Shown here: piece by piece, positions 24,738 through 32,800 of the stretch
Numbering within the stretch: position 1 is the stretch's first letter
Layout: each line of letters starts with the position of its first letter
NCBI GenBank assembly: GCA_945860385.1
Contig: CAMAQD010000003.1
Span: 1-64,000, forward strand
Direction: 5' to 3'
DNA length: 64,000 nt
From: Flavobacterium psychrophilum
GTDB taxonomy: Bacteria; Bacteroidota; Bacteroidia; Flavobacteriales; Flavobacteriaceae
Program-made: the position numbers and the translations under genes
Notes under the pieces: generated by a model
Databases searched by the model: none
What the model saw: the letters and a program-made list of their open reading frames with translations, nothing else
Told to the model about the DNA's origin: nothing

Positions 24738-25964
24738 ATGATTCGAACAGGTCTTCGTAGTTACATCAATAATTTTAGAGGCTTCCGACGTGAGGTTTGG
24801 ATTCTGGCGCTCATCACTTTTATCAATCGAGCTGGAACTATGGTTTTGCCTTTTTTATCCAGATATTTGAAAGAAAATCTACATTTTACGTACGGCCAAG
24901 TCGGCTGGATTATGGTGGCATTTGGCCTAGGTTCTATGCTTGGTTCGTGGCTCGGAGGCAAATTGACCGATAAAATTGGGTTTTATAAAATAATGCTTTT
25001 TAGTCTTTTTACGAGTGGAATTCTGTTTTTCATTCTGCAATACATCACCAGTTTTTGGGGATTGTGTTTAGGAATGTTTGGCATTATGACCATTGCCGAT
25101 ATGTTTCGACCAGCAATGTTTGTTTCTCTTAGTGTTTATGCCAAACCCGAAAATAGGGTTCGCGCCTTATCCTTAGTGCGTTTGTCTGTCAATCTTGGTT
25201 TCGCTGCCGGCCCAACTTTAGGCGGTTTGATTATTCTAGGAATGGGTTATCAAGGTTTGTTTTGGGTTGATGGAAGTTCTTGTATTATTGCCATTTTGAT
25301 TTTTGCTTTGACAGTCAAAGAGAAAAAAAGAATTCCGCTCGCGATTGGAGAAAAACCACCGATTATTACTCGAAAATCTATATATAAAGACAAGCCTTTT
25401 TGGTTGTTATTGTTTATCATTTTTATCGTTGCAATGGTATTTTTCCAATTATTCACCACGCTTCCTTTGTATCACAATGAAAAATTTGGCTTAACCGAGT
25501 TTCAAACCGGAATGCTTCTTTCGCTGAACGGACTTTTAGTTTTCTTATTAGAAATGCCCATTGTGAGCAGAATTGAAAGAGAAAAAACCAATAAAATTAA
25601 AATCATTGGCTATGGTGCATTATGCGTTGCATTGGGATATTATATTTTACTGATCGATTCCTGGGTCTTTATCTTAATCATTAGTATTGTTTTACTATCT
25701 CTAGGAGAAATTTTTGCTTTCCCTTTAACAAATGCTGTTGCGTTGAACAGAGCTCCTAAAGGACAAGAAGGACAATATATGGGGTTATTTACTATGAGTT
25801 TTAGCCTGGCTCACATTGCCTGTTCCAAAACTGGATTGGATATCATTGCTCATTTTGGGTATCAAACCAATTGGATTGTTATGGGAACATTAGGAATATT
25901 GGCTGCAATTTGCTGCATTTGGCTGAATCGAATGTTGATTGCCGAAAAAAGAATATTTACTTAA
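24738..25964 (+). CDS. MFS transporter (drug/metabolite efflux type)
   Basis: A 408-residue major facilitator with 12 hydrophobic segments. The motif A-like loop between helices 2 and 3 is GSWLGGKLTDKIGFYKIM, and helix 4-5 shows RPAMFVSLSVYAKPENRVRALSLVRLSVNLGFAAGPTLGGLI, as in DHA1-type exporters. The frame stays open for 48 codons further upstream (ATG 24594), but the extra stretch covers a dispersed-repeat fragment and lies upstream of the -7 element, so I use ATG 24738, where MIRTGLRSYINNFRG gives a normal cytoplasmic N-terminus. The substrate is not predictable. Divergent from the DUF1684 operon. Confidence 0.9.
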   Translation: MIRTGLRSYINNFRGFRREVWILALITFINRAGTMVLPFLSRYLKENLHFTYGQVGWIMVAFGLGSMLGSWLGGKLTDKIGFYKIMLFSLFTSGILFFILQYITSFWGLCLGMFGIMTIADMFRPAMFVSLSVYAKPENRVRALSLVRLSVNLGFAAGPTLGGLIILGMGYQGLFWVDGSSCIIAILIFALTVKEKKRIPLAIGEKPPIITRKSIYKDKPFWLLLFIIFIVAMVFFQLFTTLPLYHNEKFGLTEFQTGMLLSLNGLLVFLLEMPIVSRIEREKTNKIKIIGYGALCVALGYYILLIDSWVFILIISIVLLSLGEIFAFPLTNAVALNRAPKGQEGQYMGLFTMSFSLAHIACSKTGLDIIAHFGYQTNWIVMGTLGILAAICCIWLNRMLIAEKRIFT

Positions 25965-25993
25965 ATCTCATTTTTTTTTACAAACTTAAAATT

Positions 25994-26047
25994 TAGTTAA
26001 ATAACTATAAAAATAGTTTAATAACTAAAAATATAGTTGTACGTTTG
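25994..26047 (+). promoter_or_regulatory. BlaI-type operator array over the blaI promoter
   Basis: Five half-sites alternate in direction: TAGTT 25994, AACTA 26003, TAGTT 26014, AACTA 26023, TAGTT 26034. The spacing is 9, 11, 9, 11, so the TAGTT-N4-AACTA dyad repeats with an exact 20-bp period (two helical turns). The -7 element TACGTTTG (26040-26047, an exact TAnnTTTG match) directly abuts the last half-site. The layout fits cooperative binding of a dimeric repressor that blocks its own promoter, as BlaI/MecI do. Confidence 0.7.
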
Positions 26048-26075
26048 TTCTCAGTAAGACAAAAACGATACAATT

Positions 26076-26435
26076 ATGCAAAAACTAACCAACAAAGAAG
26101 AGGAAATTATGCAAATTTTATGGAAGCTAAAAAAAGCTTTCGTAAAAGAAGTTCTGGCAGAAATTACAGAAGAACAGCCGCATTACAACACGCTTTCGAC
26201 CATTATTAGAAACCTTGAAGAAAAAGGTTTTGTGTCGCACAATGCTTTTGGCAACACACATCAATACTTTCCTACAGTGAAGATGGAAGACTACAGAAAA
26301 CGATTTATGAACACAGCAATCGATACTTATTTTAACAGTTCCTATAAAAATATGGTGTCGTTTTTTGCCAAAGAAGAAAAAATATCAGCAGAAGAATTAC
26401 GTGAGATTTTAGCGATGATTGAAAAAAAACAATAG
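26076..26435 (+). CDS. BlaI/MecI/CopY family transcriptional repressor
   Basis: A 119-residue winged-helix repressor. KLTNKEEEIMQILWKLKKAFVKEVLAEI is the typical first part, followed by YNTLSTIIRNLEEKGFVSH (recognition helix and wing) and the C-terminal dimerisation helices. In this family the repressor is inactivated when the paired M56 (BlaR1-type) membrane protease senses a signal. The M56 gene follows one base after the stop codon. The repeated TAGTT/AACTA array upstream is its likely operator. No beta-lactamase gene is near, so the signal and full regulon are unknown. Confidence 0.93.
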   Translation: MQKLTNKEEEIMQILWKLKKAFVKEVLAEITEEQPHYNTLSTIIRNLEEKGFVSHNAFGNTHQYFPTVKMEDYRKRFMNTAIDTYFNSSYKNMVSFFAKEEKISAEELREILAMIEKKQ

Positions 26436-26436
26436 T

Positions 26437-28269
26437 ATGGAAATGCTATTTATTTACCTCGTAAAATCCAGCGGATTAATTGGAATGTTTTATTTGGCCT
26501 ACCTTATTTTGTTGCGAAAAGAAACCTTTTTCAACAGCAATCGTTGGTTTTTATTGGCGGGATTAATCACCTCGGTTGTATTACCATTGGTAGTTTTTAC
26601 AAAAATTGTTTGGGTTGACCCAAGTCCTACAAATTTTGACTGGTCCAAAATTCCGGTGACAACCGTTGTCGAAAATGAGGTTTTTGAAATCAATTGGTAT
26701 CTCGTTTTTGCAATTGTATATTCAATTGGAATTTTGGTGTTCTTGATAAAATTGGCTTTTGATTTTTATAGTCTTACTAAAGTTCTCAAAGGAAAAACCA
26801 TCCAGCGACAAGCCGATTTCAAATTTATTGACGTAAATGAAAACATTGCTCCTTTCTCCTATTTCAATACTATCGTGTATAACTCATCACTCTACAGCGA
26901 CACAGAATTGGAAAACATATTGGAACACGAAAAAGTACACAGCACGCAAAATCATACGGTTGACGTTTTGATTTCGAGGCTTTTTTGTGTGGTTTTTTGG
27001 TTCAATCCGCTGGTTTGGTTGTACAAAAAAGCCATCGTTCAAAATCTGGAATTCATCGCTGACAGCGAAGCTTCCAAAAATATCTCCGACAAGAAAGCTT
27101 ACCAAATGACGCTTTTAAAAATAACAACACAGGAAAATTGTGTTGCCATTACCAATCATTTTTATCAATCATTAATCAAAAAACGAATCGTTATGTTAAA
27201 CAAAAATCAATCAAACAAAAGGAATTCTTGGAAGTATTTATTTGTACTTCCTGTATTAGGTGCATTTGTATTTTTCTTTCAGGTGAAAGTTGTCGCTCAG
27301 GAGAAAATAGAAAATTCGACAAAAATTGACAACCTTAAAGTAGAACTTCATATTACTGCAAAATCAACTGAAAAAGAACTAAATTCAGAAAAAGATTTTT
27401 TTAAAGAAGAATTTAATCTAGAAATAAATTTTTCAGAAATAAAAACAAATAAAGATAATGAAATCATTGCTATTAAAGTTGAACTAAAAAATAAAGAAGG
27501 AATCACAAAAGTTAATCAGATTTCAGGAGAAACTCCTATTGAACCCTTTTCTATTTTTGCAGAAAAAGATGAAAATAAAAAAATAAAATTCGGCTTTAGC
27601 GCTAAATTAAATGATAATGCAAAAGTATATTTTGATATAAAGAACAAACAACAAAGTGGAAAAATTGCTATTGAAAAAGACACTACTTTTTGGAGTATCA
27701 ACAATTTTAAAATGGAAGGTAAAGATTGCTTAATCATAATTAATGGTCAAAAACAAACAAAAGACAACATAATTAAAATCCCTGTTGAAGAATATATCGT
27801 ATCAGAAAACACTTTAGAACCTGAAGCTGCAACACAAAAATATGGTAAAGATGGCGAAAATGGTGCTGTTGAAATTATTACTAAAGAAAAACAAAATGCT
27901 TTAAAAAAAGAAGAAGCTTACGCAATTGCAGTGGAAGCACAATTTTCTGAAAACGATATTTACAATCACATTAGTGCCATTAAAAACAACAAAGAAATAA
28001 ACGCAAAAAAAGCCCTAATCCTATTCGATGGCAATGAAATCAGTTATCAAGATTTGAATACGATTGATATCAAAACCATTAGTTCATCAGGTTCATTCGC
28101 TGCGTCCCACGCAGTTAAAAAATATGGCGATAAGGGTAAAAATGGAGTGATTTTTATTAATACAAAAAAATACAATATGGAACATAGTCCTATTTTAAGA
28201 GAAATGTATGAAAAAGAGAACAATAAATTACTAAAAAAAGAATCAGAGCTAGATAAAGGTGAAATATAA
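26437..28269 (+). CDS. M56-family (BlaR1-type) membrane metallopeptidase with TonB-plug-like repeats
   Basis: A 610-residue membrane protease paired with the BlaI gene. I place the start at ATG 26437 (MEMLFIYLVKSSGLIG), one base after the blaI stop; an ATG at 26419 inside blaI would add six residues. Three helices precede the zinc motif HEKVH (residues 164-168), followed by the third ligand region EFIADSEA. A fourth helix (WKYLFVLPVLGAFVFFFQVKVVAQ) leads to a long external region of about 325 residues. That region has no penicillin-binding sensor domain. Instead it carries two copies of a TonB-receptor-plug-like motif, KYGKDGENGAVEIITK near 468 and KKYGDKGKNGVIFINTK near 560, a layout common in Bacteroidota M56 proteins. 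The reading frame continues without interruption for 54 codons after the TAA stop (28270-28434), suggesting the protein was once longer. Confidence 0.88.
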   Translation: MEMLFIYLVKSSGLIGMFYLAYLILLRKETFFNSNRWFLLAGLITSVVLPLVVFTKIVWVDPSPTNFDWSKIPVTTVVENEVFEINWYLVFAIVYSIGILVFLIKLAFDFYSLTKVLKGKTIQRQADFKFIDVNENIAPFSYFNTIVYNSSLYSDTELENILEHEKVHSTQNHTVDVLISRLFCVVFWFNPLVWLYKKAIVQNLEFIADSEASKNISDKKAYQMTLLKITTQENCVAITNHFYQSLIKKRIVMLNKNQSNKRNSWKYLFVLPVLGAFVFFFQVKVVAQEKIENSTKIDNLKVELHITAKSTEKELNSEKDFFKEEFNLEINFSEIKTNKDNEIIAIKVELKNKEGITKVNQISGETPIEPFSIFAEKDENKKIKFGFSAKLNDNAKVYFDIKNKQQSGKIAIEKDTTFWSINNFKMEGKDCLIIINGQKQTKDNIIKIPVEEYIVSENTLEPEAATQKYGKDGENGAVEIITKEKQNALKKEEAYAIAVEAQFSENDIYNHISAIKNNKEINAKKALILFDGNEISYQDLNTIDIKTISSSGSFAASHAVKKYGDKGKNGVIFINTKKYNMEHSPILREMYEKENNKLLKKESELDKGEI

Positions 28270-28434
28270 AATACTGGAAATGAAACTGTTTCATCTTACA
28301 AACAATATCTTGAAATGTATAAAACATTAATGACGGCAAGATTTAGTTTGGAAAGAATGAAAGTCAAAAAAGAACAAGCTAAAGTGGAACTTGAAAAAGC
28401 AAGAGTTGCACTGAAATCAAAATTATTCTCATAA
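28270..28434 (+). pseudogene. in-frame coding-like tail beyond the M56 gene stop codon
   Basis: Directly after the TAA at 28267-28269, the same frame stays open for 54 sense codons and ends in TAA 28432-28434. It encodes a charged helix (YKTLMTARFSLERMKVKKEQ and a following ELEKARVALKSKLFS). The composition and the Lys/Glu pattern continue that of the gene, with no shift. The simplest reading is a recent nonsense change that cut off the last part of the M56 protein. A separate 39-codon ORF starting at ATG 28315 is the alternative, but no ribosome-binding signal supports it. Confidence 0.5.
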
Positions 28435-28442
28435 TAAAACGA

Positions 28443-28470
28443 AAAAGGCTACTGCTTTCAGTGGTCTTTT
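28443..28470 (+). terminator. terminator of the BlaI/M56 operon
   Basis: AAAAGGCTACTG and CAGTGGTCTTTT form a 12-bp stem with two G-U pairs and a 4-nt loop, followed by CTATTTTTG. Eight bases after the second stop codon (28434) and 173 bases after the TAA at 28269, which fits the longer reading frame as the original gene end. Confidence 0.75.
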
Positions 28471-28496
28471 CTATTTTTGCGATAAAAAATTAACTT

Positions 28497-28640
28497 ATGT
28501 TTAAAATCCTAGCCCAGATAAACAAACTAATTCTACCGAGTTTCACTAAACAAAGACTGGATTTGGCTAAAGCCAATAAATGGCAGATGGCGATTATTGG
28601 TTATCGCTATTATGTAACTATAAGAGCATTAGATTATTGA
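28497..28640 (+). CDS. 47-residue conserved small protein
   Basis: A 48-codon ORF (ATG 28497, TGA 28638-28640). The product starts MFKILAQINKLILPSF and continues with TKQRLDLAKANKWQMAIIG and a YRYYV segment, ending TIRALDY. It is basic and amphipathic with no membrane helix of full length. I recognise the pattern from small proteins present in many flavobacterial genomes (some annotated, without clear basis, as SsrA-binding protein), so I take it as a real gene of unknown function. It lies between the BlaI/M56 terminator and the tRNA-Arg gene. Confidence 0.65.
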   Translation: MFKILAQINKLILPSFTKQRLDLAKANKWQMAIIGYRYYVTIRALDY

Positions 28641-28746
28641 TTTCAGATTTGTTAAAATGGATTTGAGATTTTGAAAAAAAATGATTTAATTTTAATTTAC
28701 TATTTGCACGATTGTAAAAATTACCTATATTTGCACTCACAAAAAA

Positions 28747-28820
28747 GGCCACGTGGCGCAACTGAATAGCGCACTTGATTACGGCTCAAGAGGTTGCTGG
28801 TTTGAATCCAGCCGCGGTCA
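28747..28820 (+). tRNA. tRNA-Arg (anticodon ACG)
   Basis: A complete 74-nt cloverleaf. Acceptor 5' GGCCACG pairs with 3' CGCGGTC, with one A-C mismatch (5-68) and one G-U pair. D stem GCGC/GCGC. Anticodon stem CTTGA/TCAAG with loop TTACGGC, anticodon ACG (A34 probably edited to inosine, reading CGU/CGC/CGA). Variable loop AGGTT. T stem GCTGG/CCAGC with loop TTTGAAT. Discriminator A28820; CCA is not encoded. Position 56 is T instead of the usual C, and position 19 in the D loop is A instead of G, so the tertiary 19-56 pair is preserved as A-U. A terminator hairpin follows at 28832. Confidence 0.93.
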
Positions 28821-28831
28821 CTTAAGAATGA

Positions 28832-28860
28832 AAAGCTTACACGAAAGTGTAGGCTTTTTT
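28832..28860 (+). terminator. terminator of tRNA-Arg
   Basis: AAAGCTTACAC (28832-28842), GAAA loop, GTGTAGGCTTT (28847-28857) with one G-U pair, then T residues. It is 11 bases after the tRNA end. Nearly the same sequence occurs at 33728-33757. Confidence 0.88.
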
Positions 28861-29344
28861 TGTGACTATTTGGTTTTAAACTTGTTAAAGAAATCAAATA
28901 TTTACAAAAAAAGTTTTCAATCAAAGACTGAAAAAGCTTTTCATTTCCACTTCAAAGCGCAATTTGGAAAGACGAAGTCAATCCTCAACGGTCACAAAAA
29001 ACCCTGAACACTTTAAAATTTTTAGGGTTTTTGCTTAAATAATACTTCTTTAATTGACCGTCTACCAAACACAAAATCCGTGAATATTGCAACTCCTTTT
29101 TAAAATTATGTAAGGCTTTTTGAAACGAGCCGAAGTACTTTTGATTAAATTATCTATTGTTTTGTGGCTAATGGATTATCCTTTAAAAATAATTAATTTA
29201 ATAGTGTTCTTTCTGATTTGATAAGTTGGCAAAATGGCATCAAGTACATAAAGGTTTTCCAACTTTCCGTTTATGACCAACGAATAGGTACACGAGCTTG
29301 ATACCCATTAATCAGAAGAGGCTATTAATGTCTAAAATATAATT
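28861..29344. other. gap with an orphan terminator at 28997-29032
   Basis: No gene is recognisable in these 484 bases. AAAAACCCT (28997-29005) and AGGGTTTTT (29024-29032) form a 9-bp terminator-like hairpin with no gene in front of it on the plus strand except the tRNA 180 bases earlier. Either a small RNA between 28861 and 28996 ends here, or it is left over from a lost gene. The stretch 29090-29340 has balanced composition but is broken by stops in all frames. Confidence 0.45.
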
Positions 29345-29779
29345 ATGGAAAAACAAACTTTCAAAAATCACATTCGATTTTATGCGCCGCATCATTTTGT
29401 ATATTATCCAATTATATTGACTTTCCTTATCTTTAGTATATATTTTACTTTCACCACCGAAGATAAATTGATTTGGGCTTTTATCAGTGGTATTTTTGTG
29501 GTTTTATTTTATTTGGCTTTTATGTTGCGCCAACATTATGCTTTGACTTTGCAAAACCGAATCGTTCGTTTAGAACTGCGGTATCGCTATTTTGCTCTAA
29601 CTTGGAAAAGATTCGAGGATATAGAACACCAATTAAAAGACGATCAAATATTTGCCCTGCGTTTTGCCCCCGATGAAGAATTAACAGGACTTATTGAAAA
29701 AACATTGTCGAAAAATCTTTCCGGAAATGAAATTAAAAAAGCAATCATCCATTGGAAAGGCGATTATGAAAGGGTTTAA
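29345..29779 (+). CDS. DUF6526-like small membrane protein
   Basis: A 144-residue protein with two adjacent membrane helices (about residues 19-64: FVYYPIILTFLIFSIYFTF and LIWAFISGIFVVLFYLAFML), then a cytoplasmic domain RQHYALTLQNRIVRLELRYRYFALTWKRFEDIEHQL and a charged C-terminal half. The pattern resembles the DUF6526 family, found widely in this phylum with no known role. Monocistronic; 103 bases before the phosphoesterase gene. Confidence 0.75.
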   Translation: MEKQTFKNHIRFYAPHHFVYYPIILTFLIFSIYFTFTTEDKLIWAFISGIFVVLFYLAFMLRQHYALTLQNRIVRLELRYRYFALTWKRFEDIEHQLKDDQIFALRFAPDEELTGLIEKTLSKNLSGNEIKKAIIHWKGDYERV

Positions 29780-29882
29780 ATTCGTTTACGCCGTAATAAT
29801 TAAAATTAGCAAAATAAATAAATATAAATAGGTTCCTATTTTATAGATGAACCTCTAAAAGTAATTAATACAAAGTATAAAT

Positions 29883-32800
29883 ATGGTGTTGTTTTTAGAT
29901 AATTGTTGTGCAAAAAGTAGTAAAATAACATTTGCCCTTATTGTTTTAGTTTTGCTATTGCAATCTTGCGCTACCCATCACACCCAATATGGCAAAAACA
30001 TAGAAAACCATCTCATCCAAAATGAAACCGATTCCTCAAAAATAGCTCATACCTTTTTCTTGATTGGCGATGCGGGAAATGCTGACGAGAAAAATGCGCA
30101 ACAAACGCTTAGATTACTTCAAAACAGGCTAGAAAATTCAGATAAAAAAAGTACGCTTTTGTTTCTAGGCGACAATATTTATCCCAGAGGATTTCCAAAA
30201 AATGATATTCCCGAAGAACGCATTTTGGCAGAAACTAAACTCAAAAACCAGTTACAACTATCCAAAAACTTCAAAGGAAAAACCATATATATTCCCGGCA
30301 ATCACGACTGGTATAGTGGAATTACTGGTTTGGAACAACAAGGAAAATTCATAACCAATTACCTCAACGATAATAAAGCTTTTTTGCCCCAAAATAGTTG
30401 TGGTATAGAAGAATTAGTAATTGACAAAAACATCACGTTAATTACTATAGATAGCCAATGGTTTCTGGAAGATTGGGACAAATACCCCACTATCAACGAA
30501 AATTGCAGCATCAAAACCCGTGACGACTTTTTTGACGAACTGGCCAATCTTTTGAATAAAAATCAAGACAAAACAGTAATCATTGCCATGCATCATCCAT
30601 TAATAAGTAACGGTTCCCACGGCGGACAATATGCTTTAGATAAGGAACTTTTTCCTTTGGAACAAAAAATCCCGCTTCCTATTATTGGCTCTGCCATCAA
30701 TTTAATTCGCAAAACATCGGGCATTAATCCACAAGATCTTCAAAACAAGGTGTACACCAACTTTACCAAACGGGTGAAAACGCTGGTGCAAAATCAAAGA
30801 AATGTAATTGTAGTATCGGGTCACGACCATAATTTACAATATCTGAACAAAAACAACATCAGACAAATCATTAGCGGTGCTGGTTCAAAATCCGAGGCTG
30901 CCAAAGCGGTCAATCCAAATGATTTTTCTTATGGAGGCAATGGCTATACTGCTTTAACCTTCTATAAAAATGGAGAAACCAAAGTAGCCTTTTATGGCAA
31001 TGAAAATCAACGAGAGAAATTACTTTTTGAACAAACCATAATCAAAATTCGAGACACAGTCGTTCCTGCTAACTTACCGACAAAATTTGCTGCAACAACT
31101 ACAACCAAAATTTATTCCGATAAAATGACCCGAAAAAGTATTTTTTATAAATTCTTTTTTGGCCAACATTACCGCAACTATTACAGCTTGCCCATTAAAG
31201 CAAATACAGCTAGTTTAGACACCCTTTTTGGCGGAGTCAAACCCACAAAAGAAGGTGACGGATACCAATCGAAATCATTGGGTCTGATTAACGCAAACGG
31301 AAAAGAATATGTCATGCGTCCGATGAAAAAGAATCCCTCCCGTCTTTTGCAAACTGTGCTATTCAAAGATCAAAATGTTTCAAATCAATTTAGTAACACC
31401 TACGCCGAAGATATTTTGTTTGATTTTTACACCACCGGTCACCCCTATACCCAGCTATCGGTTGCCAATTTGGCCGACAAAATTGGTGTGGCGCATACGA
31501 ACCCTCTTTTGTATTACATTCCGAAACAGCCCATTTTAAAAGGGTTTAATTATAGTTTTGGAAACGAATTGTATTTGGTAGAAGAACATATAACCACTAG
31601 TCAAAAAAATGTAGAAAGTTTTGGGAAACCACTTACTATCGTTAGCACAGAGGATGTTCTGAAAAACCTTCATAAAGACGAGAAATATACCATCGATGAA
31701 CCGGAATACATAAAAGCACGATTATTTGATATGCTCATTGGCGATTGGGATAGAGACAGTGATCAATACAGCTGGGGCGAATACCAGGAAAACGGGAAAA
31801 CAATATACAAACCCATCCCAAGAAACAGGGATCAAGCCTTTACCAAATACGATGGAGCCTTATTTTTTATAGTAATGAAAAAGACGGCATTGCGCAATCA
31901 GCAGACGTTTAAAGACCATATTAAAAATGTAAAATGGCTGAACAGTAAACCTTATCCACAAGACATCGCTTTCCTGACAACTGCCGATGAAAAAGAATGG
32001 ATAAAACAAGCTAAATACATTCAGGAAAATCTTTCGGATGCTGAAATCGATGCGGCATTTAGTAATTTGCCCAAAGAAATTCAGGACGAAACAATTGATG
32101 ACATCAAACAAAAATTAAAAATACGAAAAACCAAACTTCAAGACTATGCCAAAACGTATTTCAGCGTTTTACAAAAAACAGTCTTGATTGTTGGAACAGA
32201 CAAAAAAGACAAATTTGTAATAACTAAAACCTCCAAAAATAAGACTGAAATAGCAGTCTATAGAGTCAAATCAGAAGCTGATGAATTACTCTACACCAAA
32301 AATTTCACTGCAGATAAAACTGGAAATATTTGGATTTATGGTTTGGACGACGACGATGTATTTGAAGTGAAAGGAGTCGCGCAATCGGGAACAATGATTC
32401 GTTTGATTGGCGGCCAAAACAGCGATTCCTACACGGTAGAAAATGGAAAAAAAATAAAAATCTATGATTTTAAATCCAAACCGAACAATTTTATTGTGGA
32501 TGCCAAAACCAAAACCGTTTTGACGGATGAATACGAACCCAATTTATACGACTACAAAAAGGTAAAATACAGTGACTTTTCAACAATTCCATTTGGCGGT
32601 TACAACCCAGATGATGGAGTGAAATTAGGCTTTATTTCAAACTACGTTTTAAACAAATTCCATCAATATCCTTACACGCAGAAACACGTATTTGAAGCCT
32701 ACTATTTATTTGCCACAAGTGGTTATGAATTTACTTATAAAGGCTATTTTCCAAAAGTTATAGGTAAATGGGATTTCGAATTAACGTCCCATTTTACGAG

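Noticed and set aside
28753..29007. 84-codon plus-strand reading frame
   Set aside because: It is the tRNA-Arg gene and its terminator read as protein (SRGCWFESSRGH is the usual tRNA artefact). The minus-strand frame 28721-28924 is rejected for the same reason.
29090..29340. Possible insertion-sequence or gene remnant
   Set aside because: Balanced composition raised the idea, but no terminal repeats, target duplications or recognisable protein fragments could be found in any frame.
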